Shown here in pieces: positions 41,378-50,080 of a DNA stretch of 64,000 nt (its first letter is position 1; every line of letters begins with the position of its first letter). The stretch spans positions 2,170,001 to 2,234,000 of the forward strand of contig NZ_LJJF01000001.1 in the NCBI RefSeq assembly GCF_001625365.1, given 5' to 3'. Origin of the DNA: Streptomyces sp. MJM8645 (GTDB lineage: Bacteria; Actinomycetota; Actinomycetes; Streptomycetales; Streptomycetaceae). The position numbers and the translations under genes were made by a program. The notes below the pieces were generated by a model. The model saw only the letters and a list, made by a program, of their open reading frames with translations, was not told the origin of the DNA and searched no databases.

Positions 41378-42034
41378 ATGTCCGACCTGCTGGAGAGTGT
41401 CCGCCCGGCGGCCGAGGTGCTGGCGGCGTTCGAGGCGGCCACCGGGTTCATGCCGGTGGACGAGGGGCTGGCGCTGTACGCGGCGGCGGTGACGGCGGCG
41501 CAGCGCACCGGGCTGCCGCTGCTGGAGATCGGCACCTACTGCGGCCGCTCGGCGGTCCTGCTGGCGGCGGCCGCCCGGGAGGCCGGGACGACCGCGCTGA
41601 CGGTGGACCACCACCGCGGCTCGGAGGAGCAGCAGCCCGGCTGGGAGTACCACGACCCGACGCTGGTGGACCCGGAGGTGGGGCTGATGGACACCCTGCC
41701 GCGGTTCCGCCGGACGCTGCACGCCGCCGGGCTGGAGGAGCACGTGGTGGCCCTGGTGGGCCGCTCGCCGCGGATCGCGGCGCTGTGGGGGCGGCCGCTG
41801 GCCCTGGTGTTCATCGACGGCGGGCACACCGACGAGCACGCGACCGGCGACTACGAGGGCTGGGCCCCGCACCTGGCGCCGGACGGGCTGCTGGTGGTGC
41901 ACGACGTGTTCCCGGACCCGGCGGACGGCGGCCAGGCCCCGTACCGGGTGTTCCTGCGGGCGCTGGCCGAGGGCTTCGAGGAGGTCTCGGTGACGGGCTC
42001 GCTGCGCGTCCTGCGCCGGACCGCCGCGAGCTAG
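41378..42034 (+). CDS. class I SAM-dependent methyltransferase (Methyltransf_24 type)
   Basis: This 218-residue protein has LLEIGTYCGRSAVLLAAAA as the SAM-binding glycine loop. ALTVDHHRGSEEQ is the acidic strand-2 end, LALVFIDGGHTDEHATGDYEGW follows, and then LLVVHDVFPDP. This is the layout of cephalosporin-hydroxylase/Methyltransf_24 proteins, many of which act on sugars or natural products. ATG 41378 is preceded by GAGGAG. Substrate unknown. The stop TAG begins three 13-bp repeats. Confidence 0.85.
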   Translation: MSDLLESVRPAAEVLAAFEAATGFMPVDEGLALYAAAVTAAQRTGLPLLEIGTYCGRSAVLLAAAAREAGTTALTVDHHRGSEEQQPGWEYHDPTLVDPEVGLMDTLPRFRRTLHAAGLEEHVVALVGRSPRIAALWGRPLALVFIDGGHTDEHATGDYEGWAPHLAPDGLLVVHDVFPDPADGGQAPYRVFLRALAEGFEEVSVTGSLRVLRRTAAS

Positions 42035-42069
42035 CCGCCCGCCCTAGCCGCCCGCCCTAGCCGCCCACC
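42031..42069. repeat. three tandem 13-bp repeats, each with CTAG
   Basis: CTAGCCGCCCGCC occurs at 42031-42043 and 42044-42056, and CTAGCCGCCCACC at 42057-42069. The first overlaps the methyltransferase TAG stop. CTAG is normally rare in this genome, so three in 30 bp stand out. Confidence 0.9.
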
Positions 42070-42232
42070 GCCCGATCCGCCGGCCGATCCGCCGAGCGGC
42101 CCCACAGCCCTGCACGGATGCTCTAACGTCGTGCCGGAGCTGTCGGGCGGAGGTTCGAACGGTACGGTGTCCGCGCAGCACCAGGCAGAGCATCGGCGGA
42201 CGGTGGGGGCTAACGGTGGGGGCTAGCGGCAC

Positions 42233-43396
42233 ATGACGGACCAGCACAACACCGCTCCGGCAGTCTGGGACCCCACCGCGCGCGGCGGCGCGGGCGGCTG
42301 GGTGCGCGGCCCGCAGCGACCCGCCGAGCCCACCCCGGCACAGCCGAACCCGGCGCAGCCCGCCCCCGCTCAGCCCACCGCCGGCGCCGTCGGGGACCAG
42401 GGCCCGCCGCTGGGCGCCCGCCCGTACCTGGCCGCCCCGCAGCCGCCGTCCGTACCGCCGCCGGCGCCGTTCCCCTCCCGCGCGTCCGCGCAGACCCCGG
42501 GCCCCGGCTACGTGTCCGGCGAGGCCCCCGGCCCCGGCTACGTGTACCCGCCGCAGCCGCCCGCCGGCCCGCAGCAGCCCCCGTACGTCCCGTACCAGGG
42601 ACAGCCCGACTACCCCGCCGCTTACCCCGCCGACCACCCCGTCGGCTACGAGGACCTGGACGACGAGGACCGCCCGAGCAACCGGAAGGCGCCGCTGCTG
42701 ATCGGCTTCGCACTGCTCCTGGTGGTGGCGGTCGGCGGCGGCCTGCTGGTGGCCGCCCGGAACAGCGGCGACAAGAAGGACCAGGCCTCGCCCGCCCCGC
42801 CGTCCGCCTCCGCGACGTCCACCGGGAACCCGCCGACGGGCCCGGCGCCCACCGGAACGGACGCCGCGCCGAACGGCGCCACCGACCCGGCCTCGTCCGC
42901 CGCGGCGCCGTCCCCGACCGCGAGCGGTGCCGGCGCCAACGCCAAGACGCAGGCGCAGGCCCTGGACGGCCTGCTCACCGAGGGCGAGAGCGCGAAGGCC
43001 CCGATCGGCAGCGCGGTCGCCAAGGTGAGCAGCTGCCCGGCGAAGGCCGACATCGAGAGCGCGGCGCAGGTGTTCGACAACGGCGCCAAGCAGCGCGACG
43101 GACTGCTGCGCAAGCTCGCCGGGCTGAGCGCCTCCGACGTGCCGGGCGGCGCGGACGCGATGGCGTCGCTGAAGTCCGCCTGGCAGCTGTCGGCCGACAT
43201 CGACCGGGCGTACGCGAACTGGGCGCGGGCGGTCGCCGGCCAGGGCTGCTCGGGCTCGGCCCCGAACACCGCCGACAAGAAGCGGGCCGACGAGCTCAAC
43301 CCGCAGGCCACCCAGGCGAAGAAGGACTTCGCGGGGAAGTGGAAGCCGATCGCCGACACGTACGGCCTCACCCCGCGCACCCAGGACAGGATCTGA
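42233..43396 (+). CDS. Pro-rich single-pass membrane protein with extracytoplasmic helical domain
   Basis: This 387-residue protein has residues 1-150 as a Pro/Ala/Gln/Tyr-rich cytoplasmic segment with GPGYV repeats. One membrane helix follows (APLLIGFALLLVVAVGGGLLVAA), then a Ser/Pro/Thr linker. An external helical domain of about 150 residues has two Cys (VSSCPAKADIES and AGQGCSGS) that may pair. It lies 7 bp before the amidase gene, suggesting an operon and a cell-envelope role. No enzymatic motif is visible. Tandem GGTGGGGGCTA repeats lie just upstream of the start. Confidence 0.78.
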   Translation: MTDQHNTAPAVWDPTARGGAGGWVRGPQRPAEPTPAQPNPAQPAPAQPTAGAVGDQGPPLGARPYLAAPQPPSVPPPAPFPSRASAQTPGPGYVSGEAPGPGYVYPPQPPAGPQQPPYVPYQGQPDYPAAYPADHPVGYEDLDDEDRPSNRKAPLLIGFALLLVVAVGGGLLVAARNSGDKKDQASPAPPSASATSTGNPPTGPAPTGTDAAPNGATDPASSAAAPSPTASGAGANAKTQAQALDGLLTEGESAKAPIGSAVAKVSSCPAKADIESAAQVFDNGAKQRDGLLRKLAGLSASDVPGGADAMASLKSAWQLSADIDRAYANWARAVAGQGCSGSAPNTADKKRADELNPQATQAKKDFAGKWKPIADTYGLTPRTQDRI

Positions 43397-43403
43397 TCCA
43401 CCC

Positions 43404-44429
43404 GTGACCGGCCCGAACTCCCGCCCGCCCCGCCGCTCCACCCTGCTGCGCGCCACCACGGCGGTGGGCGCGGCCGTTCCGCTCTGCCTGGCGGGCTGGT
43501 TGGGCTGGCAGTCCCTCGGCCACTCCGCCGCGGTGGGCGGCACCGCCGCACCGGCCACCTCCCCGACCGGAACCACCGCACCGGCCACCTCCCCGACCGG
43601 AACCACCACGCCGGAAGCCACCACCCCGACCGGAACCACCACGCCGGAAGCCACCACCCCGGAGGCCACCGCACCGGGAACCACCACGCCGGGAACCCCC
43701 GCCCCAGCCCAGACGCCGAACACGCCCGCCCCGTCGGACACCCCGGTCTCCCCCACCGCGCTCACCGGCCGCACCATCGTGCTCGACCCCGGCCACAACC
43801 CCGGCAACTCCGCGCACACCGCCGAGATCAACCGCCTGGTCGACATCGGCAACTCCCGCAAGCAGTGCGACACCACCGGCACCGAGACCAACTCCGGCTA
43901 CACCGAGGCCGAGTACGCCCTGGACGTCTCCCACCGGGCCCGCGCCATCCTGGCCGCCCGCGGCGCGACGGTGGTGCTGGCGCAGGACGGCGACCGCCCG
44001 TGGGGCCCCTGCATCGACGAACGCGCCCGGGCCGGCGCCGACGCGCACGCCGACGTGGCGCTGTCGGTGCACGGGGACGGCGGTCCGGCGGGCGGCAGCG
44101 GGTTCCACGTGATCCTCCCGGCGAAGGTGGCGGCCGGGAAGGCGGACAACGCGGCGATCGTCGAGCCCTCGCGCCGGCTCGGCCTGCTGCTGCGCGAGCA
44201 CTTCCGCGCCGCGACGGGCGAGCCGTACGCGGACTACACCGCGAGCGACGGCCTGGACACCCGCTCCGACCTGGGCGGCCTGAACCTGTCCACGGTGCCG
44301 AAGGTGTTCATCGAGTGCGGTAACATGCGCAACCCGGTGGACGCCAAACGGATGACGGATCCTCAGTGGCGGCAGCGGGCGGCCCAGGGGATCGCCGACG
44401 CGCTGACGGCGTATCTGACCACCCGGTAA
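43404..44429 (+). CDS. N-acetylmuramoyl-L-alanine amidase (Amidase_3)
   Basis: This zinc amidase cleaves the bond between MurNAc and L-Ala in peptidoglycan. The 341-residue protein has an N-terminal membrane anchor or uncleaved signal (about residues 17-36) and a Thr/Pro repeat linker (ATSPTGTTAP units, residues about 48-110). The catalytic domain shows His131 (LDPGHNPG), Glu168 or Glu170 (YTEAEYALDVS), His223 (LSVHGDGG) and catalytic Glu304 (VFIECGNM). GTG 43404 is 7 bp after the preceding gene, so the two are probably cotranscribed. It acts outside the membrane, in wall turnover or septation. Confidence 0.93.
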   Translation: MTGPNSRPPRRSTLLRATTAVGAAVPLCLAGWLGWQSLGHSAAVGGTAAPATSPTGTTAPATSPTGTTTPEATTPTGTTTPEATTPEATAPGTTTPGTPAPAQTPNTPAPSDTPVSPTALTGRTIVLDPGHNPGNSAHTAEINRLVDIGNSRKQCDTTGTETNSGYTEAEYALDVSHRARAILAARGATVVLAQDGDRPWGPCIDERARAGADAHADVALSVHGDGGPAGGSGFHVILPAKVAAGKADNAAIVEPSRRLGLLLREHFRAATGEPYADYTASDGLDTRSDLGGLNLSTVPKVFIECGNMRNPVDAKRMTDPQWRQRAAQGIADALTAYLTTR

Positions 44430-44624
44430 GGGAGTTGGGCCGGGGCGGCGGACGGCGTGCGTGCCGCCCGGGTCGCGCCTTTGGCAACGACTTCGCCCCA
44501 TTCCCGGTCCCGCCGTGCACCGGCGGTGCGGTTGGGCCTAGGCTTCTGGTCCGTTCGGGAGTTTCGGCCGGTCAGCCCGACCGCACGAACCGCCGTCCAC
44601 GACACGTCAACGAGGGGAACGTTA

Positions 44625-45545
44625 GTGAATCTGCGCGCTCTCACCAGGGGAGACGCCGCCGTCGCCGGCGCGGCCGTCCTGCTCTTCATCGCCTCCTTCC
44701 TGCCCTACTGGACGGTGGACTGCACCGGCCGGTACTGCGGCGACACGTCGCAGAACGCGTGGAGCACCCAGTTGTTCCCCATCCTGCCGTCGATCTACCT
44801 GCTCGGCATCGCCGCCGCGGTGCTGATCCTGCTGCACCGCTTCCAGGGCGAGGCCGCGGCCGGGCGCCAGGTGCTCGGCCTGCGGCTGGACCAGTGGGGC
44901 ATCGCCTTCGCCGTCGTCGCGCTGTGGACGGCGCTGTGGTCGCTGGGCGGCGGCCCGGCCGGCGGCAGCTTCGGGCACGGCTTCGGCGCCTGGCTCGGCC
45001 TCATCGCGCTGATCGTGCTGGCCGGTGCGGCCGCGGCCGCACCGCTGGTGCCCGCGCTGAAGGCCCCGCTGGTCGCCGACCGTCCGGCGGCCGTCCCCTA
45101 CCAGGGCGGCTACCCGGCCCCGGGCCAGCCCGGCCAGCCGGCGCAGCCCGGCCAGTACGGCTACCCGGCCCCGGGCCAGGACCCGAACCAGGCCCCGGCG
45201 TACGGCGCCCAGCCCGGTGGCTACGGCTACCCGGCGGCCGGCCAGCCGCAGCCGGTGCAGGCCGGTCAGCCGCAGGACACGGCCGCCGCACCGCAGCCCG
45301 TCCCGGCCGCGCAGCCGCAGCCGACCCCGGCCGCCCCGGCGGCCGACTTCGCACCGTTCTGGTTCGCCGTCCCGGCCCCGCGCTCGCTGGCGTCGAAGGA
45401 CAACCCGGCGGGCGCCCCCGTCGGCGAGCTGGTGCCCGGCACCTGGTACCTGGCGGTCGAGCAGCGCGGCAGCGCGCTGGTCGCCCAGCTGCAGGACGGC
45501 ACCGTCGGCCTGCTGGCCGACACCTCGGGCATCCAGCGCGGCTGA
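44625..45545 (+). CDS. four-helix membrane protein with Pro/Gly/Gln-rich repeats
   Basis: This 306-residue protein has four hydrophobic segments in the first 145 residues (AAVLLFIASFLPYWTVDC, IYLLGIAAAVLILL, WGIAFAVVALWTALWSL and LIALIVLAGAAAAAPL). A cytoplasmic tail of YPAPGQPGQ-like repeats follows, with a small C-terminal globular part (PGTWYLAVEQRGSALVAQLQDGT) of SH3-like strands. The first two helices flank a CTGRYCGD loop whose two Cys could bond outside. It resembles DUF5336-type proteins. GTG 44625 has GAGGGG just upstream. A strong terminator follows. Function unknown. Confidence 0.78.
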   Translation: MNLRALTRGDAAVAGAAVLLFIASFLPYWTVDCTGRYCGDTSQNAWSTQLFPILPSIYLLGIAAAVLILLHRFQGEAAAGRQVLGLRLDQWGIAFAVVALWTALWSLGGGPAGGSFGHGFGAWLGLIALIVLAGAAAAAPLVPALKAPLVADRPAAVPYQGGYPAPGQPGQPAQPGQYGYPAPGQDPNQAPAYGAQPGGYGYPAAGQPQPVQAGQPQDTAAAPQPVPAAQPQPTPAAPAADFAPFWFAVPAPRSLASKDNPAGAPVGELVPGTWYLAVEQRGSALVAQLQDGTVGLLADTSGIQRG

Positions 45546-45564
45546 CGCCCCCGCCAGTACGACG

Positions 45565-45600
45565 AAGGGGTGGGACCGGATCTCTCCGGTCCCACCCCTT
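45565..45600. terminator. bidirectional terminator, 16-bp perfect stem
   Basis: AAGGGGTGGGACCGGA (45565-45580) pairs exactly with its complement (45585-45600) around TCTC. It lies between two convergent genes, 19 bp after one stop and 75 bp from the other. Confidence 0.85.
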
Positions 45601-45675
45601 CGCGTTGCCCGTACGGGCCTCAACCGTCGTACGGGCCTCAGCCGTCCGTACCGGCATCGGCCACGGCGACGGGCC

Positions 45676-46737
45676 TCAGCAGCAGTCCTGGACCACCAGC
45701 CCGGCGGGCAGCTGCTCCCCGCCGAAGACCGCGACCGTCGCCGGGTCGCCGCCGAGCGCGGCGACCGCGAGCAGCAGTGCGCCGGCCGTCCAGGTGGTGC
45801 GCTCCTCCGGCCAGACGGCGTCGTCCTCGAAGACGTACCCGGTCCAGTAGGAGCCGTCCTCGTGCCGCAGGTGCTTCTGGATCCAGCGCAGGATCTCCAC
45901 GGCGCGGTCGGAGCGGCCGATCGCCCAGAGCGCGAGGGCGAGTTCGGCGCTCTCGCCGCCGGTCACCCACGGGCGGTCGCTGACGCAGCGCACGCCGAGC
46001 CCGGGGACGACGAAGCGGTCCCAGTCCCGGTCGATTCGCTCCAGCGCCGCGTCGCCGCGCAGTCCGGTGCCGAGCACCGGGTAGTACCAGTCCATCGAGT
46101 AGCGGCCCTTGTCGAGGAACCGCTCGGGGTGGTGGGTGATGGCGTGCCCCAGCCGGCCGGCGGCGAGCTCCCAGTCGGGCTGCGGCTCCTCCAGGTACTC
46201 GGCGATGGCCAGCCCGCAGCGCAGCGCGTGCAGCATGCTGGACGAGCCGGTGAGCAGCGCCTCGTCGGTGGCGGTGCCGTCCTCGTCGAGGCGCCAGGCG
46301 ATCGGGCCGCCGGGCAGCCGCTGGCCGACGATGAAGTCCAGGGCGCGCCGGACGACGGGCCAGATCCAGTCCAGGAAGGCGTCGTCGCCGGCGCTGAGGT
46401 GGTGGTGCCAGACGCCGACGGCCACGTAGGCGCAGAAGTTGGTCTCCTTGGCCCGGTCGGTGACGGCGCCGTCGGTGTAGGCGGCGTACCAGGAGCCGTC
46501 CGGGTTCTGGGTGGCGGCGAGCCAGCGGTAGGCGGCCTCGGCGGCGGCGTGCTCGCCGGCGGTGTCGAGGGCCATGGCGGCCTCGGTGTGGTCCCACGGG
46601 TCGAGGTGGTGGCCGGCGAACCAGGGTATGGCGCCGTCGGGGAGCTGTTCGGCCAGGATGCTGCGGACGGTGCCGGCGGCCTGCTCGGCGTCGAGCACCC
46701 CGTCGAGCAGCAGTGCCTCGGGGACGGCGGCGGTCAT
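45676..46737 (-). CDS. alpha/alpha-toroid protein (prenyltransferase/squalene-cyclase-like repeats)
   Basis: This 353-residue soluble protein has repeated motifs of the squalene-hopene cyclase/prenyltransferase toroid (WLAATQNPDGSW, WIQKHLRHEDGSYWTGYVF) and several Trp/His-rich segments (WFAGHHLDPWDHTEAAMAL). It lacks the DxDD protonation motif of cyclases, so it is more likely a glycan- or lipid-handling toroid enzyme. ATG 46737 overlaps the methyltransferase stop (ATGA). It forms one operon with the methyltransferase and possibly the GT4 gene upstream. The set suggests a conserved, uncharacterised tailoring pathway. Confidence 0.8.
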   Translation of the reverse strand: MTAAVPEALLLDGVLDAEQAAGTVRSILAEQLPDGAIPWFAGHHLDPWDHTEAAMALDTAGEHAAAEAAYRWLAATQNPDGSWYAAYTDGAVTDRAKETNFCAYVAVGVWHHHLSAGDDAFLDWIWPVVRRALDFIVGQRLPGGPIAWRLDEDGTATDEALLTGSSSMLHALRCGLAIAEYLEEPQPDWELAAGRLGHAITHHPERFLDKGRYSMDWYYPVLGTGLRGDAALERIDRDWDRFVVPGLGVRCVSDRPWVTGGESAELALALWAIGRSDRAVEILRWIQKHLRHEDGSYWTGYVFEDDAVWPEERTTWTAGALLLAVAALGGDPATVAVFGGEQLPAGLVVQDCC

Positions 46738-47483
46738 GCGTCCACGCGCCCGGACTCGGTCCGCCGCGGCTTGGACGCGTAGGCGACGAAGCTCTTGCCG
46801 ATGACCGGGTTGAGCGCCCGTTCGGCGGCCTTGGTGAGGGTGCTGATCACCGGGGTGCCGACGATGTCCCAGACCAGCAGCTGGTGGTAGGCCTTGACCG
46901 GCAGTGCCTTGTCGTTGTTCACGCCGACCGCGCACTTGATCCACCAGTACGGCGAGTGCAGCGCGTGCGCGTGGTGGGTGCCGTAGGGCTCCAGGCCGGC
47001 GTCCTTGAGCTTGCCGAGCAGTTCGTCACCCCGGTAGATCCGGATGTGGCCGCCCTCGACCTCGTGGTACTCGTCGGACAGCGTCCAGCAGATCTTCTCG
47101 GGCAGCCAGCGCGGCACGGTGACGGCGAGCAGCCCGCCCGGCTTGAGCACCCGGAACATCTCGTTGAGCACGCCCTTGTCGTCCGGTATGTGCTCCATCA
47201 CCTCGGAGATGATGATCTTGTCGAAGTAGTCGTCCTCGAACGGCAGCGCCAGCGCGTTGCCCTCCATCGCGACCGCCGACGCGCCCTCCGGGGCCTCACC
47301 GGCCTGCTCCATCGCGGCGAACCACTTCTGGACCTCGGCGATCTCCTCGGCGTTCTGGTCGAGGGCGATCACGTTGGCGCCGCGGCGGTAGCACTCGAAC
47401 GCGTGCCGGCCCCCGCCGCAGCCCAGGTCGAGCACCCGGTCGCCGGGGGCGAGCGGGAAGCGCGAGAAATCGACGGTCAGCAC
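46734..47483 (-). CDS. class I SAM-dependent methyltransferase
   Basis: This 249-residue protein has RVLDLGCGGGRHAFECYRRG as motif I, VIALDQNAEE as the acidic end of strand 2 and FDKIIISEVMEHIPDD as motif II/III. GGLLAVTVPRWLPEKICW follows. It is of the UbiE/Methyltransf_11 type. GTG 47483 is preceded by GGGAG. It is coupled to the toroid gene downstream and lies 107 bp after the glycosyltransferase gene on the same strand. Its substrate is probably a product of that glycosyltransferase, an inference from context. Confidence 0.88.
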   Translation of the reverse strand: MLTVDFSRFPLAPGDRVLDLGCGGGRHAFECYRRGANVIALDQNAEEIAEVQKWFAAMEQAGEAPEGASAVAMEGNALALPFEDDYFDKIIISEVMEHIPDDKGVLNEMFRVLKPGGLLAVTVPRWLPEKICWTLSDEYHEVEGGHIRIYRGDELLGKLKDAGLEPYGTHHAHALHSPYWWIKCAVGVNNDKALPVKAYHQLLVWDIVGTPVISTLTKAAERALNPVIGKSFVAYASKPRRTESGRVDA

Positions 47484-47589
47484 TGCAGGGCTCCCATTCC
47501 TTTTGCTACCAAGCGGACTTGACGCCGCGTCAGTTCGATCCGCTACCGCTCCGCGCCGGGCGGGCGCCGCGCAGGGCGGCCGGAGCGAC

Positions 47590-48900
47590 TCAGGGCACGT
47601 ACCGCCAGCCCGGCCCGGAGCGGGCCCGGGCGCCGGCCCCGGTGGCGATCGCCGCCCGGTAGGCGTCGGCGGTCAGCTCGGCGGCCCGCGCCCAGGTGAA
47701 CCGGGCCAGCACCCGCTCCCGGCCGGCCGCGCCGAGCCGGGCGCGCAGCCGCGGGTCGTCCAGCAGCCGGCCGAGCGCCGCCGCCAGCCGGTCCGGCTCC
47801 CCCGGCGGCACGGCCAGGCAGGTCTCCCCGTCCGGCCCGGCCACCTCGGGGATCGCGCCGCCGGTGGTGGCGACCAGCGGGGTGCCGGTGGCCATCGCCT
47901 CGGCGGCGGGCAGCGAGAAGCCCTCGTACAGCGACGGCACGCAGGCCACCTCGGCCGAGCGGTAGAGGTCGACCAGCTCCTGGTCGGTCAGGCCGCTGCG
48001 GAACTCGATGTGGTCCGCCAGCCCGAAGCGGCGCACCGCCTCCGCCACCGGGCCGTCCTCCTTCTGCGGCTTGCCGACCACCACCAGGTGCGCGGGGCGC
48101 TCGGTGCGCACCTTCGCCAGCGCCTCGACCAGGAACACCAGGCCCTTGAGCGGGACGTCCGCGCTGGAGGTGGTGACGATCCGTCCGGGGACGCGGGCGA
48201 TCTCCTCGGAGGGCGACCAGAGCCGGGTGTCGGCGCCGATCGGCACCACCGAGATCGCGCCCGGCGCGGCGCCCAGGTGCTCGGCGATCTCGCGCTGCGA
48301 GGTGCCGGAGACGGTGATCACGTGGTCCAGCCGGGCGGCGACCCGGCGCTGCATCCGGGTGAAGGCGTACCAGCGGCGCAGCGACAGCCGCTTGACCCGG
48401 GTGGTGGCCGCGTCCAGCTCCAACTGCCGGTCCACGGTGATCGGGTGATGGATCGTGGTGACCAGCGGGAAGCCGTGCCGGGCCAGGCCGAGCAGGCCGT
48501 AGCCGAGCGTCTGGTTGTCGTGCACCACGTCGTAGCGGCCCTTGTGCCGGGCCAGGTACTGGCGGGCGCGCAGCGAGAAGGTCAGCGGCTCGGGGAAGCC
48601 GCCGGTGCGCATGGTGGCGAACTCCAGCACGTCCACCGGACTGCGGAACTCGCCGCGGGCGGGCGTGCGGAACGGGTCCTCGGCGCGGTAGAGGTCCAGG
48701 CTGGGCAGCTCGACCAGGCGCACCGAGCCGGGGCCGTCGACCTCGTCCAGCACCGGGTACGGCTGGGCACCGATCACGTCCACGTGGTGGCCGAGCCTGG
48801 CCAGCTCACGGGAGAGGTGGCGCACGTACACGCCCTGACCGCCGCAGAAGGGGTCCCCGCGGTACGACAGCAGGGCAATCCGCAGCGGCTGCGCGGTCAT
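47590..48900 (-). CDS. GT4 family glycosyltransferase
   Basis: This 436-residue GT-B retaining glycosyltransferase has an N-terminal GGQGVYVRHLSRELARLGH acceptor-side loop. The C-terminal donor domain shows the E-x7-E pattern in SLYEGFSLPAAEAMATGTPLV and VVGKPQKEDG. The order fits sugar transfer from a nucleotide sugar to a lipid, glycan or small molecule at the inner membrane face. ATG 48900 is preceded by GAGG. It is divergent from the KstR-like TetR with a degenerate KstR-type palindrome between them, suggesting local control. Confidence 0.9.
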   Translation of the reverse strand: MTAQPLRIALLSYRGDPFCGGQGVYVRHLSRELARLGHHVDVIGAQPYPVLDEVDGPGSVRLVELPSLDLYRAEDPFRTPARGEFRSPVDVLEFATMRTGGFPEPLTFSLRARQYLARHKGRYDVVHDNQTLGYGLLGLARHGFPLVTTIHHPITVDRQLELDAATTRVKRLSLRRWYAFTRMQRRVAARLDHVITVSGTSQREIAEHLGAAPGAISVVPIGADTRLWSPSEEIARVPGRIVTTSSADVPLKGLVFLVEALAKVRTERPAHLVVVGKPQKEDGPVAEAVRRFGLADHIEFRSGLTDQELVDLYRSAEVACVPSLYEGFSLPAAEAMATGTPLVATTGGAIPEVAGPDGETCLAVPPGEPDRLAAALGRLLDDPRLRARLGAAGRERVLARFTWARAAELTADAYRAAIATGAGARARSGPGWRYVP

Positions 48901-48983
48901 CCTCGGGCCCTCATCTCTAGCTGCTATTCCTGTGCTGCTGCTGTCTCTGCGTTGGCGACGGCGCTGCCGCCGGTCGCTAAAGT

Positions 48984-48997
48984 AGATCAGGTTTCAG
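48984..48997. promoter_or_regulatory. degenerate KstR-type palindrome between GT4 and TetR genes
   Basis: Read on the minus strand the site is TGAAACCTGATC, which matches AACnnGTT with one change. It lies 84 bp upstream of the glycosyltransferase start and about 119 bp upstream of the TetR start, a fitting place for autoregulation. Weak on its own. Confidence 0.35.
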
Positions 48998-49115
48998 TGG
49001 CTGTGGAACTCGTCATCGACCATGTGAACAATGAGAGACCTCGAAGATACCGGCCCGTAGCTTTCCCTCAGGAGCCAGGGCTGGTGATTCCCGCCACGCC
49101 GACCCTGCCGACCTT

Positions 49116-49784
49116 GTGGAGCACGCCGCCACCCACGCGCCCCGGGAGCACTCCTTGCCGCCGCCGACCACCTCCACGAGCCCCACCACCCCGCCCCCCG
49201 CGCAGCCGGGCGAGCCGCCGCTGACCGCCCGCCAGGCCGAACGCCGGCGCCGGATCCTGCGGGCCGCCACCGCCCTGGCCGCCCGCGGCGGGTACGAGGC
49301 GGTGCAGATGCGGGAGGTCGCGGAGACCGCGCAGGTCGCCCTCGGCACGCTCTACCGGTACTTCCCGTCCAAGGTGCACCTGCTGGTCGCGGTCATGCTG
49401 GAGCAGTTGCAGGGCCTCCAGGAGCACATCCGGCGCCACCCGCCGACCGACCCCGAACCGGCCCCGCGCGTCGCCGACACGCTCACCCGCGCCTTCCACG
49501 CGCTCCAGCGCGAACCGCTGCTCGCCGAGGCGATGGTCCGGGCGCTGTCCTTCGCGGACCGCTCCGTCGGCGCCGAGGTGGACCAGGTCAGCACCGCCAC
49601 CGGCCAGCTCATCCTGGACGCCATCGGCCAGTCCGGGCCACCCAGTGAGAGCCAGCGCGCGGCCGTCCGGGTGATCGAGCACACCTGGCACTCCGCCCTG
49701 GTCGCCTGGCTCTCCGGCCGCGCCTCGATCGCCGAGGTCCGGGCCGACCTGCACACCGCGGCCCGGCTGCTCACCCTGCCCTGA
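49116..49784 (+). CDS. TetR family regulator, KstR-like
   Basis: This 222-residue regulator has a Pro/Thr-rich N-terminal tail of about 35 residues. A TetR helix-turn-helix follows (EAVQMREVAETAQVALGTLYRYF) with PSKVHLLVAVM, a pattern I associate with KstR, the lipid/cholesterol-catabolism repressor, and then a ligand-binding domain. The best start is GTG 49116 (VEHAATHAPREH). It is divergent from the GT4 operon. In Streptomyces KstR-like proteins probably sense acyl-CoA-type ligands; that is inference. Confidence 0.87.
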   Translation: MEHAATHAPREHSLPPPTTSTSPTTPPPAQPGEPPLTARQAERRRRILRAATALAARGGYEAVQMREVAETAQVALGTLYRYFPSKVHLLVAVMLEQLQGLQEHIRRHPPTDPEPAPRVADTLTRAFHALQREPLLAEAMVRALSFADRSVGAEVDQVSTATGQLILDAIGQSGPPSESQRAAVRVIEHTWHSALVAWLSGRASIAEVRADLHTAARLLTLP

Positions 49785-49796
49785 CCCCGCCCTGAC

Positions 49797-49810
49797 TGGA
49801 ACCTGTTCCT
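49797..49810. promoter_or_regulatory. KstR-type palindrome downstream of its gene
   Basis: TGGAACCTGTTCCT contains the palindrome GGAAC-CT-GTTCC and fits AACnnGTT exactly. It lies 13 bp after the TetR stop and about 40 bp before the cobalamin riboswitch, so a bound repressor could affect the B12 operon promoter. Confidence 0.45.
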
Positions 49811-49844
49811 GCCCGGACAGGAGGGGCCGACCGCCCCCGGCGGT

Positions 49845-50010
49845 TAAAGTCGACGGACAGCACAACTTCATCCCGTCCCTCCCCCGGGGGAAGCCGGTGC
49901 GAATCCGGCGCTGACCCCGCAACCGTGAGCCCGGCCCCCGCGACGGCCCCGGCGAGTCGGACCGCCCGTGGAGGGGCGAGCGGCCAGCCCGGGCCCGCCA
50001 CGCGCACCGC
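49845..50010 (+). ncRNA. cobalamin riboswitch
   Basis: The diagnostic core runs 49887-49933: GGGGAAGCCGGTGCGAATCC, then GGCGCTGACCCCGCAACCGT (the B12 box), then GAGCCCGG. Upstream pairing partners (GTCGACGGACAGCAC) and the downstream GAGTCGGACCGCC complete the usual fold. Adenosylcobalamin binding should fold the RNA so that the start region of the downstream operon is blocked or transcription ends. It lies about 70 bp before the first gene of a surface-protein/ECF transporter operon, so that operon should be induced when B12 is scarce. Outer boundaries are approximate. Confidence 0.93.
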
Positions 50011-50080
50011 CCGGCACCGTCGAGGACTACGGAACGGCCCCGCCGGGCCACCACCGCTCACCGAAAGGCACACCTCCACC

